DNA of 64,000 nt from Telopea speciosissima (GCF_018873765.1 NC_057918.1:69725871-69789870); one strand, 5' to 3'. Positions 1-20,194 are shown, numbered from the stretch's first letter. The notes: generated from the letters alone by a model not told the origin. Program-made: numbers and translations.

Positions 1-528
1 CTATGAGAGAGGCAAGGAGGGACCTTTATCCGTTGCTGTGTGCATCGTGCGGCCTTGGTGTGCACACATGGTTGCTGCTGCGATGCACGATGACACAGCA
101 GCGCTGTAGTTACAACAACGGATAAAAATTCAAGAGGGAGAGAGAGTAGATTGTGGTTACTCGAGGTCAGATTTGACATCAGCACAATTTCAACGGTTAA
201 AAGTGCTCCATATGATAGGCGAGGGATTGGAAAAATTGAACAGCAGAGGTCTCCTATCGAAAATAACACTAAATACAGGAGCACAATTGTAAAATACGAA
301 AATCTCTTATCCTATTCTCGCGAGTTCAAACTTCAAATTCTCTGGATTTCTATCCTCGCAATTCGCAGGTTCAAATATTTGGACTTTTGGCTCCAAAAAG
401 GCGTCAGCAAAGGAATACAGTCTACATAGGTACCATAGGATTTGGAGGCAATTCACCACAAGGGAAGAACTGTAAGAGGTTCTCACCAAAAAAAAAAAAA
501 AAAAAACTGAAAAGGGTTTGGAGATAAG
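1..528. other. Upstream region of gene X with a small inverted repeat
   Basis: No coding sequence is supported here. Positions 24-128 form an imperfect inverted repeat: TTTATCCGTTG plus CTGTGTGCATCGTGC on the left answer GCACGATGACACAG and CAACGGATAAA on the right, like the core of a small MITE. From about 295 to 430 the sequence (reads CTCTTATCCTATTCTCG, then CAAATATTTGGA) recurs in front of the gene X fragments of units A (5640-6120) and D (56780-56940), so it is conserved 5' flank and probably the promoter or 5' UTR of gene X. A poly-A run lies at 488-506 just before the start codon. Confidence 0.5.
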
Positions 529-3492
529 ATGAACTCAAAAGGGGCTCCGATTAGGGGATTTGGGCAGCGTTCTCTTTCTTCATCATTTGTCTTTCAATGC
601 TGGAGCGGGTATGCTTATCCCCTCTTTCTCTGGGAACAATCGCTTGTTATTTCCCAACTCTTCTGTTGTCTGTTAGTGTTTCTGATTAATTCGCAACTTC
701 TTTTTTCTGGGTTCTTTTCTTTGTGTCTCAAATCAGTTCCAAGGACTCCAATGGAGGTTTGGAATGCAAACCGTCGAAGCAGAAGTCACGCATATCTTTC
801 TCTGACTTCCTTGATCGGAAGCTTAATAAGACTCTCATGTCGGCTAAGCCAGTTCAGGTATTTTAGATTTTGTGTTTTCCGCTTGTTTCTAACTCTGCTG
901 CAAATGGATTTCGAGTCATTAATGGTGAGTCGATTTAATAACAGGCAAAACAGAAGCCCTTTTCATCACTGCTGGGGGACACGGATTCTGCTGCTCCTTT
1001 CAATGAACCAGTTGGGTCTCTTGATGAAGCCGTATTTGAACAGTTCAAGAATATTAGAAAAGATACTAAAGATTGTGATGGTTCTAGTCAGGGAGGTGAA
1101 ACTGAAGAATCAGCAAGAGCTGATGAGCAAGAATCAAGAAAAAGAAAATGCTCATTTGAAGGTTCTTATAAAGGTCAACACTCCTATCTCAGATAAGTTA
1201 TAGCAAAATGCTCCCTTGCGCTTCAATTGTGCTCTTATTCATATATTTGTAAGTGGCTATGAAATTTCATGTAAAGATGAGCTTCCCTTTGCTCATTTGC
1301 ACTTATTTATGTGTGTGACTGATATCCTTTAGCACCAATATATTACATTGCTGCCTTATTAGCTTATCCTGGAAAATGCTTTATTTTGTGCTTGTCCTTA
1401 GGAATCAATTGAATTTGTACGGTTTGCTCTTTGACATCCAAAGACTTTTCCTATAGTTTATATTGTCTTCTGTGTTGTTTACTGTTATCATCAATCTCTG
1501 GAAACATCAAATAGTTCTTGCACCTTCTCTCTGATCTTATCTCCAATTGTTTCATTGACTGCTGAGTTCCTTTGCAATGACTAGGAAATCTTAGATCATA
1601 ACTGCCTGCTCATAACCTCTTCCTTCCTAGGACTTCTTAAAGAGGTCGCTAACTTGAAATTAAAAAAAAACCTTGGTTTCAGATGAATCAAGCACAAATT
1701 GTTGGCTGATGTGGCCCAATTGCCACATCAGCATAAGAGAGGTTGCAACTGGTGGCAGTATAAAACCACTAGTAACTTCCTTCATGGTAGGAAGTAACCC
1801 CAGTGTTTTAAAATGGCGAAGGGTTTCTGGCTTCATTAAGTTTGATGTAGAAAGATCCATCATCTTCTAAATTTTGAGAGATGAGAGAAGCCAGAAGATT
1901 CTCTCTGAAGGTGATACTATAGGAGACTGGAAAATGGAGACAGCAAGGAGCCGGAGTACTGTTGGACAGCATGGTGGGATTACGATCCTATTTGGAGGTA
2001 AGTCTGCTGCCACCTTCCTTCAGTTTGTATTGATCTACTACACAAATAACCCAGGAAAACCCTCGTGGACTTCCATAAATGTACATATACCAGAAAACTA
2101 ACTCCATGGTTTGGAGTCATTCACAGTAGAGACATGTCATTCTCCCCCTATTGAACAAAGTTATCGCACTGCCCCCTACTCCTATCCAAGAGTCATTATG
2201 ACTCCAACCTTTTAAAACCGCCTACCAGAGAAACTCTCCTCATTTAGCTCATGCTTTGCAAAGGCCAATGTGCAGGAAAAATGTAGGCATTGTATCTTCC
2301 AGTCAAAATCTCAGACCCATCTCATTTGTGACATGTGGAATTAAAAAGGAAAGACACTAAATTATGTCTGAAATCATGAGATTGTCAGTGTTGAAAACCT
2401 GGATAAACTCTTGACAACTCAAAGGGTACTAATCCCACACTGTATCAGGATTTATGAGAAAGAGCTGCCAAGACATTTATGAAGAGTGGCCTTTTTATCT
2501 TTAGCTGAAAGATCTCTCTTGATTACTCTTAGGTTAGGGCAGCCACAAGCTTCCCAGATTGAGCATTGAAAGGAAATTGGAAGGAATTATTCCACATGAA
2601 TAGTACCTGAATCATGTCATAATTTTCTTGCAATGGATATGGGAACCATAAAAAACTTCCCCCACCCCACTGTTATAGGTATCTTGTAAAATTATTAGGT
2701 GCCTCATTCCTTCAAATGAATTCAAGAACTTCAATGAGTTAAAGTTATTCTAGACTATGGTGTTGTTTGGACTACTAATTTGATGGGGTTTGCTACCTAG
2801 TGTGCTATGTGAATCAAGTATAGATACTATGACATAATCTTTATATTTTTCTTACACGAGAAATTACTCCTTTTATGCTGCTACGGTCTTTGATCTGATT
2901 TATTTTATCTGATTCCCAAGGGGTTTTTGAGATACATGATACTCCACGGTCCATGGTAGTTCTTGGAGATGATCCAAAGCCTACCACACAAAATGGAAGA
3001 AGACAAAGGGAGAAGTTTATTGTGGAGAAGAAGTCGAGAACTACTTTTAATCACTGTAAGTAGGCTGTCCCATGACCAAACTCAAAAGCAATCAAGCTCA
3101 TCAGAATTTCCACTTAACCCATTTTGTTAAAGTTTAGTGATGCATATGCATGGGTTAAGCAAGTCATGTAAGCAAACTAGTGTTATTCATCTGATGCATC
3201 TCCATTCAATTTTCTGGATTTTGCATACTGTTTACAAGTTCACTAATTCACTCTCCCGAAGTCCTAATATGAAGACCAATTAAGCATATTTTTCAACTTA
3301 AAGTGAAACATTATGAACCATGTGCAACTTGTGTACCAACCAGGTGACGATGGATTTGTTTTGTTTTCAGATGCAAATGGAAGGGGGTGGTGGGACTGTG
3401 ATATGGAGGGTATTGACAGTGAAGAAGTAGGCTGCAGTGAAGTTTGGGAAGGTATGGGATCCACCACTTTAGGAGGACTAGAGTGGCACTGA
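529..3492 (+). CDS. Gene X: intact five-exon gene for an uncharacterised plant protein, 228 aa
   Basis: Exons 529-608, 737-857, 945-1173, 2921-3055 and 3371-3492 join in one frame with GT-AG introns and end in TGA at 3490-3492. The start ATG is the only one in frame before the conserved GFGQRSLSSSFVFQC stretch. Exon 2 has the motif SFSDFLDRKL. Exon 3 is acidic and Ser-rich, ending in a basic SRKRKCSFEG segment that could be a nuclear signal. Exon 4 has LGDDPKP, and exon 5 has GRGWWDCDMEGIDSEEVG and ends STTLGGLEWH. No signal peptide or membrane segment is seen. I recognise it as the type of plant-specific protein annotated as uncharacterised and assign no function. It is the only complete copy here; units A-D keep only parts of exons 1-3. 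Intron 3 (1174-2920) is long and may hold a cassette exon. The exon model is inferred by eye from splice signals. Confidence 0.8.
1881..1997 (+). other. Possible cassette exon in gene X intron 3
   Basis: This 117-nt open segment is preceded by an AG and followed by a strong GTAAGT donor. It is symmetric (phase 1 on both sides), so including it between exons 3 and 4 would keep the frame and add 39 residues. It includes the peptide GDWKMETARSRSTVG. It is absent from units A-D because their junction lies just upstream of it. The acceptor side is weak, and I recall no homologue containing this segment, so it may be chance or a remnant. Confidence 0.3.
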
Positions 3493-4348
3493 CTGTATTA
3501 ATTATGATTTCTGCCCACAGTTCTCTTCAAGTTTGTATTTGTGGGATTTGACTTCTGGCTATGGTCTTGTAGTGATTTTCCCTTAATATACTTTTTTTTT
3601 TCTTTCCCTCTTTTAAGCCAATCTATGTATTATATGTAGAAAATTTGACCAGACCCAAAGAAATGTGGCCACTTAATGGATGCCATTTTTGTTGATTTAG
3701 GGACAGTTTACAAGAAGTAAATAATATATGTTCAGGATCCATGGTAGAAGGTTTCACTATGGGTTCTAATGATGCCAACTGACAACATGACACAGACTTG
3801 GGACTGGTATACAAAGCAACGGCAGAGTTTTGACTCAGGTGATAAATTGCAAAAAAATATTAAGTCTATTCATTGCAAAAAAATATTAAGTCTATTCATG
3901 GATCAAATTTGGTCCTTCAGATCTCATTGATTCCCAACCACCCAACCCCCCCCCCCCACCCCCAAAAGACAAAAAAAAAAAAGAGGCAAAAATGTTTATT
4001 GAAAGTCTGATCCTTGAATGTGGAGTATCCTCGTAAACAAATTCGGTGTTCAACAGGCAATTCAAACAGCCTCACATCAGCTCAATGTCTACAAATTGCA
4101 TTGAAACATATGCAAAATTAGATTGTGCTTATTCAAGAGTTATCTTCTTGATATATAAAGAAAAATCTGTTTATATTTCTGAAAAAGCCTCATGCCTATA
4201 ATTAGAGAAGCCAAATTAGCATTCAACTAGTTCACTCTGTGTCTTTGATCTAGTTTTCATTGAGATAATTGTGTTTGCACACCACAGCAAATCTTGATAT
4301 TCTTGAAGCTATACATGCATAAATATAAGTTCATCTTTGTAAGGTATG
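3493..4348. other. Intergenic region between gene X and the GH1 remnant
   Basis: I see no coding sequence here. It contains a perfect 26-bp tandem duplication (3847-3872 and 3873-3898, unit beginning TTGCAAAAAAATATT) and a poly-C run near 3946-3958. It separates the two convergently oriented genes of the original unit. Confidence 0.5.
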
Positions 4349-4705
<357 letters not shown>

Positions 4706-4780
4706 ATCCATTCTTCCTTATTACCAAAAAACCAAAATAAAAAACATCCATTCTTCCTTTACCCATACTAAATATGTCAA

Positions 4781-4951
4781 GGGAAAAGGAGCGCTAACCG
4801 GTGTTGTGTGTGGGTGTGTACCCGCACCTAGATACAGCCCGACGTGAAAAGATTGCCGCACCCCCTAGAAAGGTGGAAAGGTCTAAGGGTATGATGGTCT
4901 TTTTGCACTGGGGTGTGTTTGGATGCAGCATTGGTTAGCGTTCTTTCTCCC
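4781..4951. mobile_element. Mutator-type MITE, 171 bp, 9-bp target duplication
   Basis: The element begins GGGAAAAGGAGCGCTAACC and ends GGTTAGCGTTCTTTCTCCC as inverted termini. It is flanked by the perfect 9-bp direct repeat ATATGTCAA at 4772-4780 and 4952-4960. A 9-bp duplication is characteristic of the Mutator superfamily. It has no coding capacity. The same insertion with the same duplication sits at 56088-56276, so it predates duplication of this flank. Confidence 0.85.
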
Positions 4952-5239
4952 ATATGTCAATTAAAGGTTACTTCACTTAAATCAGTACAATTTTTGGAAA
5001 AACATAAAATTTAATATTTATTATGCTATTGAATTAATTAAAAAATGGAAAAAGGAATGTTGCTTGGTCACGTGACTCCTACGCTCAGATGCAGAAGCAT
5101 GTGAAAATACCACCCGACCCCTATTGAAATAAAAAATCCTATCTGTGTTGAAACCTTTGTGCATGCTCTCATTGGTCCCCACACTGGTGGAGGGGTTACA
5201 CGACCAAGCAGCGCGAGGATCAATGAGAGCACATAGAGG

Positions 5240-5779
5240 GGTATCAACAGAGATAAGATTTTTGATTTCAGAAGGGGTTGAGAAATAATTGCACGCACTC
5301 CGTGTTTGGATGTAGAAGCCATGCAACCAAACATCGTTCTTTTGTCATTAAAAAAGTAAAAAATAACTATGCACAAGTGTAAAGTAAGAAAATCTCCTAT
5401 CCTATCCTCGCTAGTTTAAAGTTCAAATATTTGGACATATCTCCGAGTTCAAATATTTGGATCTGGATCCTCTCCAATGAAGAGATTGCCCAATGAGTGT
5501 CCAACGAGGGGCATCAACAGAGATAAGATTTTTGATTTCAGAAGGGGTTGAGAAATAATTTCATGCACCCCATGTTTGGATGTAGAAGCCATGCAACCAA
5601 ACATCATTCTTTTTTCATTAAAAAAGTAAAAAATAACTATGCACAAGTGTAAAGTAAGAAAATCTCCTATCCTATCCTCGCTAGTTTAAAGTTCAAATAT
5701 CTGAACATATCTCCAAGTTCAAATATTTGGATCTGGATCCTCTCCAATGAAGAGATTGCCCAATGAGTGTCCAACGAGG
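5240..5779. repeat. Tandem duplication, two units of about 270 bp
   Basis: The block starting AGATAAGATTTTTGATTTC at 5251 restarts at 5521, a period of 270 bp. Both copies run through CAAATATTTGGATCTGGATCC to CCAACGAGG. The repeat includes the conserved gene X upstream flank and the left terminus of the MITE annotated at 5731. One copy of that terminus was therefore duplicated without the rest of the element. Confidence 0.8.
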
Positions 5780-6062
5780 CATTCAATAGCAGATTGAGCT
5801 CCTCTTCGGGGAGCCCAACATGCCCAGGGGGCATCTAGTTGTTGTGCAGTGCCGCACACATCCCTAGGCATGCGCCGAGATGTGTGCGGCATAGCCCAAC
5901 CCTCAGATGCCCCCTGGGCATGCCCTAGTCGCTGAGCTCTCTGGAGAGGAGCCAGATCCTTCAATAGCTGGGCTACCTAGCACACATCCCGGCACACGCC
6001 CAAGCAGCCCAGCCGTGGGATGCTCATTGGGCGATGCCCTCATTGGAGAGGATCTTAATCCC
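5731..6062. mobile_element. Inverted-terminal-repeat MITE, about 330 bp
   Basis: The left end reads GGATCCTCTCCAATGAAGAG then ATTGCCCAATGAG. The right end (to about 6054) is its inverse, GCTCATTGGGCGATGCC then TCATTGGAGAGGATC. The flanks AAATATTTGG at 5721-5730 and 6063-6072 are a plausible target duplication of about 10 bp; the exact boundary is uncertain by a few bases. The interior is GC-rich with repeated CATGCCCAGGGGGCAT-like and GTGTGCGGC motifs and has no credible gene. It lies in the gene X flank of unit A and is absent from unit D. Confidence 0.65.
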
Positions 6063-6202
6063 AAATATTTGGATTTTTGGCGCCAAAATGTGGCAGCAGG
6101 AAGGAATACAGTCTACAAACTCTACATAGGTACCATAGAAGTGCGAACTAAGAGGTGATCGCAAACGCAGAAGATAAAAACTGAAAAGGGCTTGGAGATA
6201 TG

Positions 6203-6682
6203 ATGAAATCAGAAGGGGCTTCGATCAGGGTTTTTGTGCAGCGTTCTCTTTCTTCATCATTTGTCTTCCAATGCTTGAGCGGGTAAGTTTATCCCCTCTT
6301 TCTCTGGGTACAATCTCTTGTTATTTCCCAATTCTTCTGTTGTCTGTTAGTGTTTCTGATTAATTAGCAGCACTTGATAAGACTCCCGTATCGGCTAAAC
6401 TAGTTCAGGTATTTTGGATTTTGTGTTTTCCGCTTGTTTCGAAGTAATAACAGGTAAAACAGAAGCCCTTTTCATCACTGCTGGGGGACACGGATTCTAC
6501 TGCTCCTTTCAATCAACCAGTTGGGTCTCTTGATGAAGCCGTATTTGAACAGTTCAAGAATATTGTAAAAGATACTAAAGATTGTGATGGATCAAGTCAG
6601 GGAGGTGAAACTGAAGAATCAGCAAGAGCTGATGAGGAAGAATCGAGAAAAAGAAAATGCCCATTTGAAGGTTCTTATAAAG
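6203..6682 (+). pseudogene. Gene X fragment, unit A (exon 1, part of exon 2, exon 3)
   Basis: Exon 1 (6203-6282) is intact up to its GTAAGT donor. Exon 2 is reduced to about 6371-6408 by an internal deletion that also removes its acceptor. Exon 3 (6454-6682) is full length and in frame with the parent. Exons 4 and 5 do not exist in this unit: about 500 bp downstream the homology ends in intron 3 and GH1 3' flank begins. The fragment cannot encode the conserved C-terminus of gene X. Confidence 0.85.
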
Positions 6683-7341
6683 GTCAGCAAACTGCTCATT
6701 TGTGCTCTTATTCATATATTTGTAAGTGGCTATGAAATTTCATGTAAAGATGAGCTTTCCTTAGCTCATTTGCACTTATTTATGTGTGCGACTGATACCC
6801 TTTAGAACCAATATATTACATTGCTGCCTTGTTAGCATATCCTGGAAAATGCTTTATTTCTTACTCGTCCTTAGAGATCAATTGAATTTATACAGTTCAC
6901 TCTCTACCATCCAAAGACCTTTCCTATAGTTTATATTGTCTTCTGTGCTGTTTACTGTATCAGAATATGTCATCAATCTCTGGAAACATCAAATAGTTCT
7001 TGCACCTTCTCTCCGACCTTTCTCCAATTGTTTCATTGACTGCTGAGTTCCTTTGCAATGACTAGGAAATCTTAGATCCCAACTTATAACCTCTTCCAAG
7101 GACTTCTTAAAGAGGTGGCTAACTTGAAATTCAAACAATAAACCTAAGGGAGGTTGCAACTGGTGGCAGTTTAAAACCAATAGTAACTTCCTTAATGGTG
7201 AGATGAGATTTGTGTACAGTCCAGCATGATTGACATTGAACAATGCAGCCATGTTTTAAGACATTCTTGATTATTACAATAGTCAGACCCAGTAAACTAT
7301 TTTCTAAAGGTCAAAGACTAATGTTACTTTGGATGCCTCAA
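6683..7341. other. Gene X intron 3 remnant fused to GH1 3' flank
   Basis: Positions 6683 to about 7200 match gene X intron 3 (1174-1786), including CCTTCTCTCCGACCTTTCTCC and TAGTAACTTCCTTAATGG. At about 7201 this changes abruptly into AGATGAGATTTGTGTACAG, the 3' flank of the GH1 gene. The same junction occurs at about 20770, 33900 and 58230. No gene is seen. Confidence 0.75.

Positions 7342-16186
<8,845 letters not shown>

Positions 16187-16214
<28 letters not shown>
16187..16214. promoter_or_regulatory. (GA)n tract in the 5' UTR of GH1 copy A
   Basis: Directly upstream of the start codon, the - strand carries an uninterrupted GA repeat of about 28 nt. Shorter GA-rich tracts sit at the same place in copies B (28164-28188) and C (44697-44716), so the repeat is ancestral and varies in length. 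About 85-110 bp upstream of each ATG is a possible TATA element on the - strand (TTTATATTG at about 16291-16299; TTATATGG in B at 28274-28281 and in C at 44781-44788). Promoter roles are inferred from position only. Confidence 0.45.
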
Positions 16215-16219
<5 letters not shown>

Positions 16220-16449
16220 TCCTACAATCCTTCCTAATCATTGAAGAGGGGAATGCGTCTACCATTTGTTGATGAGGGAGGGCCCCACCACAATATAAAA
16301 TTTATTTAGATGAGGATTTATATTATTAATATTAATAGCTTTCCATTTAAGCAGGGCCTGCATCCAGAGTAATAAATTACTTAGTTTATTTCTTTTGGGG
16401 AATATTACAGGATTACCCAATGGGTTTGACTTCACAAAACTAACCACGT

Positions 16450-16615
16450 CAGATCCAGAGTCTCTACTGTCGAGTTGTCGGCAAGACCGTGCTACCCAGA
16501 CATAAGGTTGAGTGTAATTATTGTCTTATCCTCACTTGGGCAAGGCGCACATTGCACGCAGCACCATGTCAGGCAGCACGATCCTACCGAACAGCTCCAC
16601 AGTAGAAGATCCAAA
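16450..16615. mobile_element. MITE upstream of GH1 copy A only
   Basis: The inverted ends AGATCCAGAGTCTCTACTG and CAGTAGAAGATCC bound a segment absent from the matching flanks of copies B (29230-29265) and C (45225-45255). It lies about 265 bp upstream of the copy A start codon, within the likely promoter. The target duplication is unclear. Confidence 0.55.
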
Positions 16616-17209
16616 TTCATTAATTTCAACAAATTTAATTTACACAAAACAAGAATAAGTATTATAAATCTAACCAAAACACTGCTTGCCCGTACCATTT
16701 TGACAAATTAGGTTCGTCCAATCCGCTTTAAAACCTCCGATTGCTCTTTTCACCTATTACAATATTACGGCGAGTTGCGGATCTCCCCCCTTCCAATCAT
16801 TTGAAAGTGGGACCCATGTGTTCCTCTTGCCTCTCTCTCTTCAAAAGTGGGACCCCTTACCATTTCCTCAAGTGTTTTGGTTAGATAGGGTAATACACAT
16901 TCTTGTTTTGGGTAAATTTTTGGCTTGTTTTATAAATTCAAACCCATTATGGGCTATTCTTGTAATTTTTCCAAAAAATAATGGAGTGGGCAAACGTATG
17001 TCACTCTCGGTAATCGCATTAGAGTTGTTCACAGCTGACGATTTTCACGTACGTGAGCATACGTGAATGATTCACAACCAGATAAAATCCTATCCATGAG
17101 AATATTCTATCTGAACAACTATGAATCGCACGTACGTGAAGAATCACTAGACTCGTTTGTTGGACGGTGAGGGTCATAATGTTGCGGTCCAAAGTGAAAC
17201 AATGGATGA

Positions 17210-18425
17210 AAGGTAACCTCTTAATGGTTTTTGGAGACTTTTAGATAAATACCGAAAAGTCAATGTCATGATTGAGAAATCACGAGATTGCTGTGCATGG
17301 CAAAGTAAATTGTTGTAATAAAGATACTAAAGAACCAGTTATAATCAGAAATTAAAAGACACGTATTAGAAAGGATTCAAGTAAGGGTGTTAAATGATCT
17401 GATTTCGGTTAAATAGTTTAGTTCGATTTGATTCGATTTTGATTATTTGATGGTGGAAATCATAATCAGTCTCATAATCAAAATTTGGACCATTTGGTAA
17501 ATGATTTCGGTTAAATAATTTTTAAACGATTTCTATTAAATGATTTTTAAATAATTTTACACGATTTCGATTAGACGGTTACTAGATGGTTTCATAAACC
17601 ATTTACTAAGTCTAATTTACATTGGTTATCTGCTGTATTTTTTAATAGAAAATGGGGGTCTTTGGGAATGCATATAACCATTAAGAAAGATGTATATAAA
17701 AATTAAGAATGAAATAAGAACAACGTAAGCCATGGTTAGACCTTCAAAATATAGACCCAGAAGCACATAACAGTACGAATCAATAGTTCCCCTAAAACTG
17801 AGGTTTTTAAATGGTTAGACGGTTTGGTTATTATCGATTTTAATTGGATTACATGATTTGAAACCGTTGGATTAATCGGTCTAAATTGAATTGAATCGAA
17901 CCGATTAAATAAACGATGTCATTTCTAAAACCATAATCGGACCATTTAACTAAACGGCCTACTGGTTTTGGTTTAAATGATTCGATTCGGTTCAATAAAC
18001 GGTTTCGGTTTGACTTTGACACCCTTAATTCAGAGGATTCAGATCCTCTACTGCCGAAGTCTTGGCCGTCATTGCGCTGCCATGCTCCTATGATGTGCCA
18101 CGTGTATATATTCCCATCTAACGGTTCTTTTTAGAAAAATTCAAAATTTAAAATCTTTATTTGATTTTCTCCACAACCAACCCTTACCGTTCCGGTTGAC
18201 CAAAACAAAACAAACCAAATTGGTTTAAAAAACCCCACCCTAAGAGAGGAACCGTGAAGAAGATCCTCGTCTTCTTCCTCTCCTCTCCTCACCCTACCGC
18301 TGCGGTAACCTCTTAATGTCTTTTGGACACTTTTTATAAAGACTGAAAAGTCAATGTCATGATTGAAAAATCACGAGATTGCTGTGCATGGCAAAGTAAA
18401 TTGTTACAGAAAAGATACTAAAGAA
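17210..18425. repeat. Direct duplication of about 130 bp flanking a hAT-like insertion
   Basis: The segment GGTAACCTCTTAATG... to AAAGATACTAAAGAAC (17210-17340) recurs at about 18300-18425. The matching flanks of B (29985-30085) and C (46000-46220) have one copy. The DNA between the copies holds the 17382-18027 element and unique sequence. Confidence 0.6.
17382..18027. mobile_element. hAT-like non-autonomous element, about 646 bp
   Basis: The termini TAAGGGTGTTAAA and TTTGACACCCTTA are inverted. The interior is dominated by TTTAAACGATTTCGG and CGGTTTGGTTCGATTCGG repeats. The flanks (GATTCAAG on the left, ATTCAGAG on the right) resemble each other but are not a perfect 8-bp duplication, so the superfamily assignment is tentative. 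Confidence 0.55.
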
Positions 18426-18639
18426 CTAGTTAGGATCTGGATCTCTACTTCCAAGCTGACCCTACTGTCGTGCGGCTCACACATAGCAGCGGTGAAAAGA
18501 TTGGCTTACTCTTGTTTGGGTAAGGCATTTGGGCAAGGTTAAGGCGGTTTTTTCTGCATCACCACATTGGGCGCACATATCAGTACAGGCAGTAGATGAC
18601 TCCGATGCGGGCCGGTTATAATCATAAATGAAAAGATAT

Positions 18640-19875
18640 AGGATTCAGATCCTCTACTGCCAAGAAGAGTCCTGCCATCCTCTGCGCAGTTCGGTGAGCA
18701 TGACACGTGCCCTTATTTCGATCCAATGGATGATTTTCGAATTAATTCAAATCAGTGGAGAATCTGGTTTGTTCTCAGATCAAACCCAAGCCGATCGGCC
18801 ACAAGACACCAAAACCGACCGGTCGGCTTGGATTTCAAAACAAAACACAACTTGAGTTTTGATGAGAGGTGCGATGGAACCTGAAAGACAGTGTCTTCTT
18901 CCTCTCCTCCTTAGAGTTTTACTTTCTCCATCAGACCTGAGCTCTCATGGACTCTGTTATGTGGGATCTGATTTAACATCATTCTTTGATTTGTTTCTTT
19001 TTCTTTCTCTTCCCTTCTACAATCTCTTCCATAGATTTTTTATTTTTCAGAAGAGAAGAGGAGAAATTAAAGCATCAGAGACAGTGAAAAAGGGAGAGTA
19101 GAGATGAGGAAGTACGTAGAGTTATTGGATGCAGGGGTGAGGATCGTTGCTCACTTCCACTCTCACGGCCCTAAGACGGCCTCCTGCCAACCTTGACGTC
19201 AACCACCACCACAACCACCTCCCTCAATGCAGTGGCGCCACCGGCTTTGATGTGGCCTCCAACGTTTCTGCTCGGTTGAGTAGTTGCAGTGAGAAAGAAA
19301 TCATTGTTTGAGATGGGTTTTATCAAACTGAGTTTTACTCCCCTCTTCTTCCATATCAAATCTTACACTGTTTATTGTTCAATAATAATCTGATTTTTGA
19401 GTCATATGTTGTGCCATTGAGTGTGATTTCTAGTTCTTCTTGTTCAAATCTTATGGGCAAACTTTGATTGAATTTAATTTCGTTACTGGATTTCTGGGTG
19501 ATGAGGAGCACATTACTGAGCATCTCAGTAGTTTATATGAGATAATACCATCGAAGCACAATGTTTGAGAGGTGTTTATTGCAGTTGGTTTTACCATTCT
19601 CTTCTCTTCCTTATTAGATCTTATTATCTGCTATTCGTTAAAAATTGGGTTTTTAGAATCAAGCCTTTAAGTAATTTCCAGTTGTTTTGCAAATCTTCTC
19701 TTCTGGGTTAATGGATTATGGGTGGGTGGCCATACTGAAACAGATGATAATCCATGTATCCGTTCCGAATCTTTCTTAGGGCACCATTCCGAAGACGAGA
19801 GGTTGCAGAGGTGAGGATCGGTGAGGAGATGAAGAAGAGGAGAGGAATCTTGGCAGTAGAGGATCTGAATGCTCT
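18640..19875. mobile_element. Terminal-inverted-repeat element, about 1.2 kb, with a gene-like fragment
   Basis: The ends ATTCAGATCCTCTACTGCC and GGCAGTAGAGGATCTGAAT are inverted, continuing as CAAG/CTTG. No exact target duplication was found. The interior contains a short + strand frame at 19104-19196 starting MRKYVELLDAGVRIVAHFHSH. I believe this resembles the N-terminus of a small conserved plant protein, broken after 30 codons by TGA. That pattern fits a captured gene fragment (Pack-MULE-like). No transposase is seen. Confidence 0.5.
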
Positions 19876-20194
19876 AGGACAAAAGAAGAAACAAATATCT
19901 AGCAGTGAAGATCCTGTAAGCAACTCAGTTCGAAGTCCCAATGCCCCCTCCCCCAGTCTAGACTCTTTTGGTTAGAAAACAAATTGATGAAAAAGGTGAA
20001 TTACAGATTCAGGTTCTCGATTATACAATACACATATCTCCTCTTCAAATACCCATCAAGCTATTATTGATCGACAAGTAAATCCTTCATTCAACGCTCT
20101 CCAGAAAAAACCTTGAAATTGTGGTGTAACTTAAGTTTCCGTAGAAATTTCCACCAAATGGCATATCTTCTGTTGAAGGACAGACCTCGCACCA

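Noticed and set aside
1673-1870. 65-codon frame in gene X intron 3
   Set aside because: Its paralogues in units A-D do not keep the frame, and there are no suitable splice sites for joining it to exons 3 and 4.
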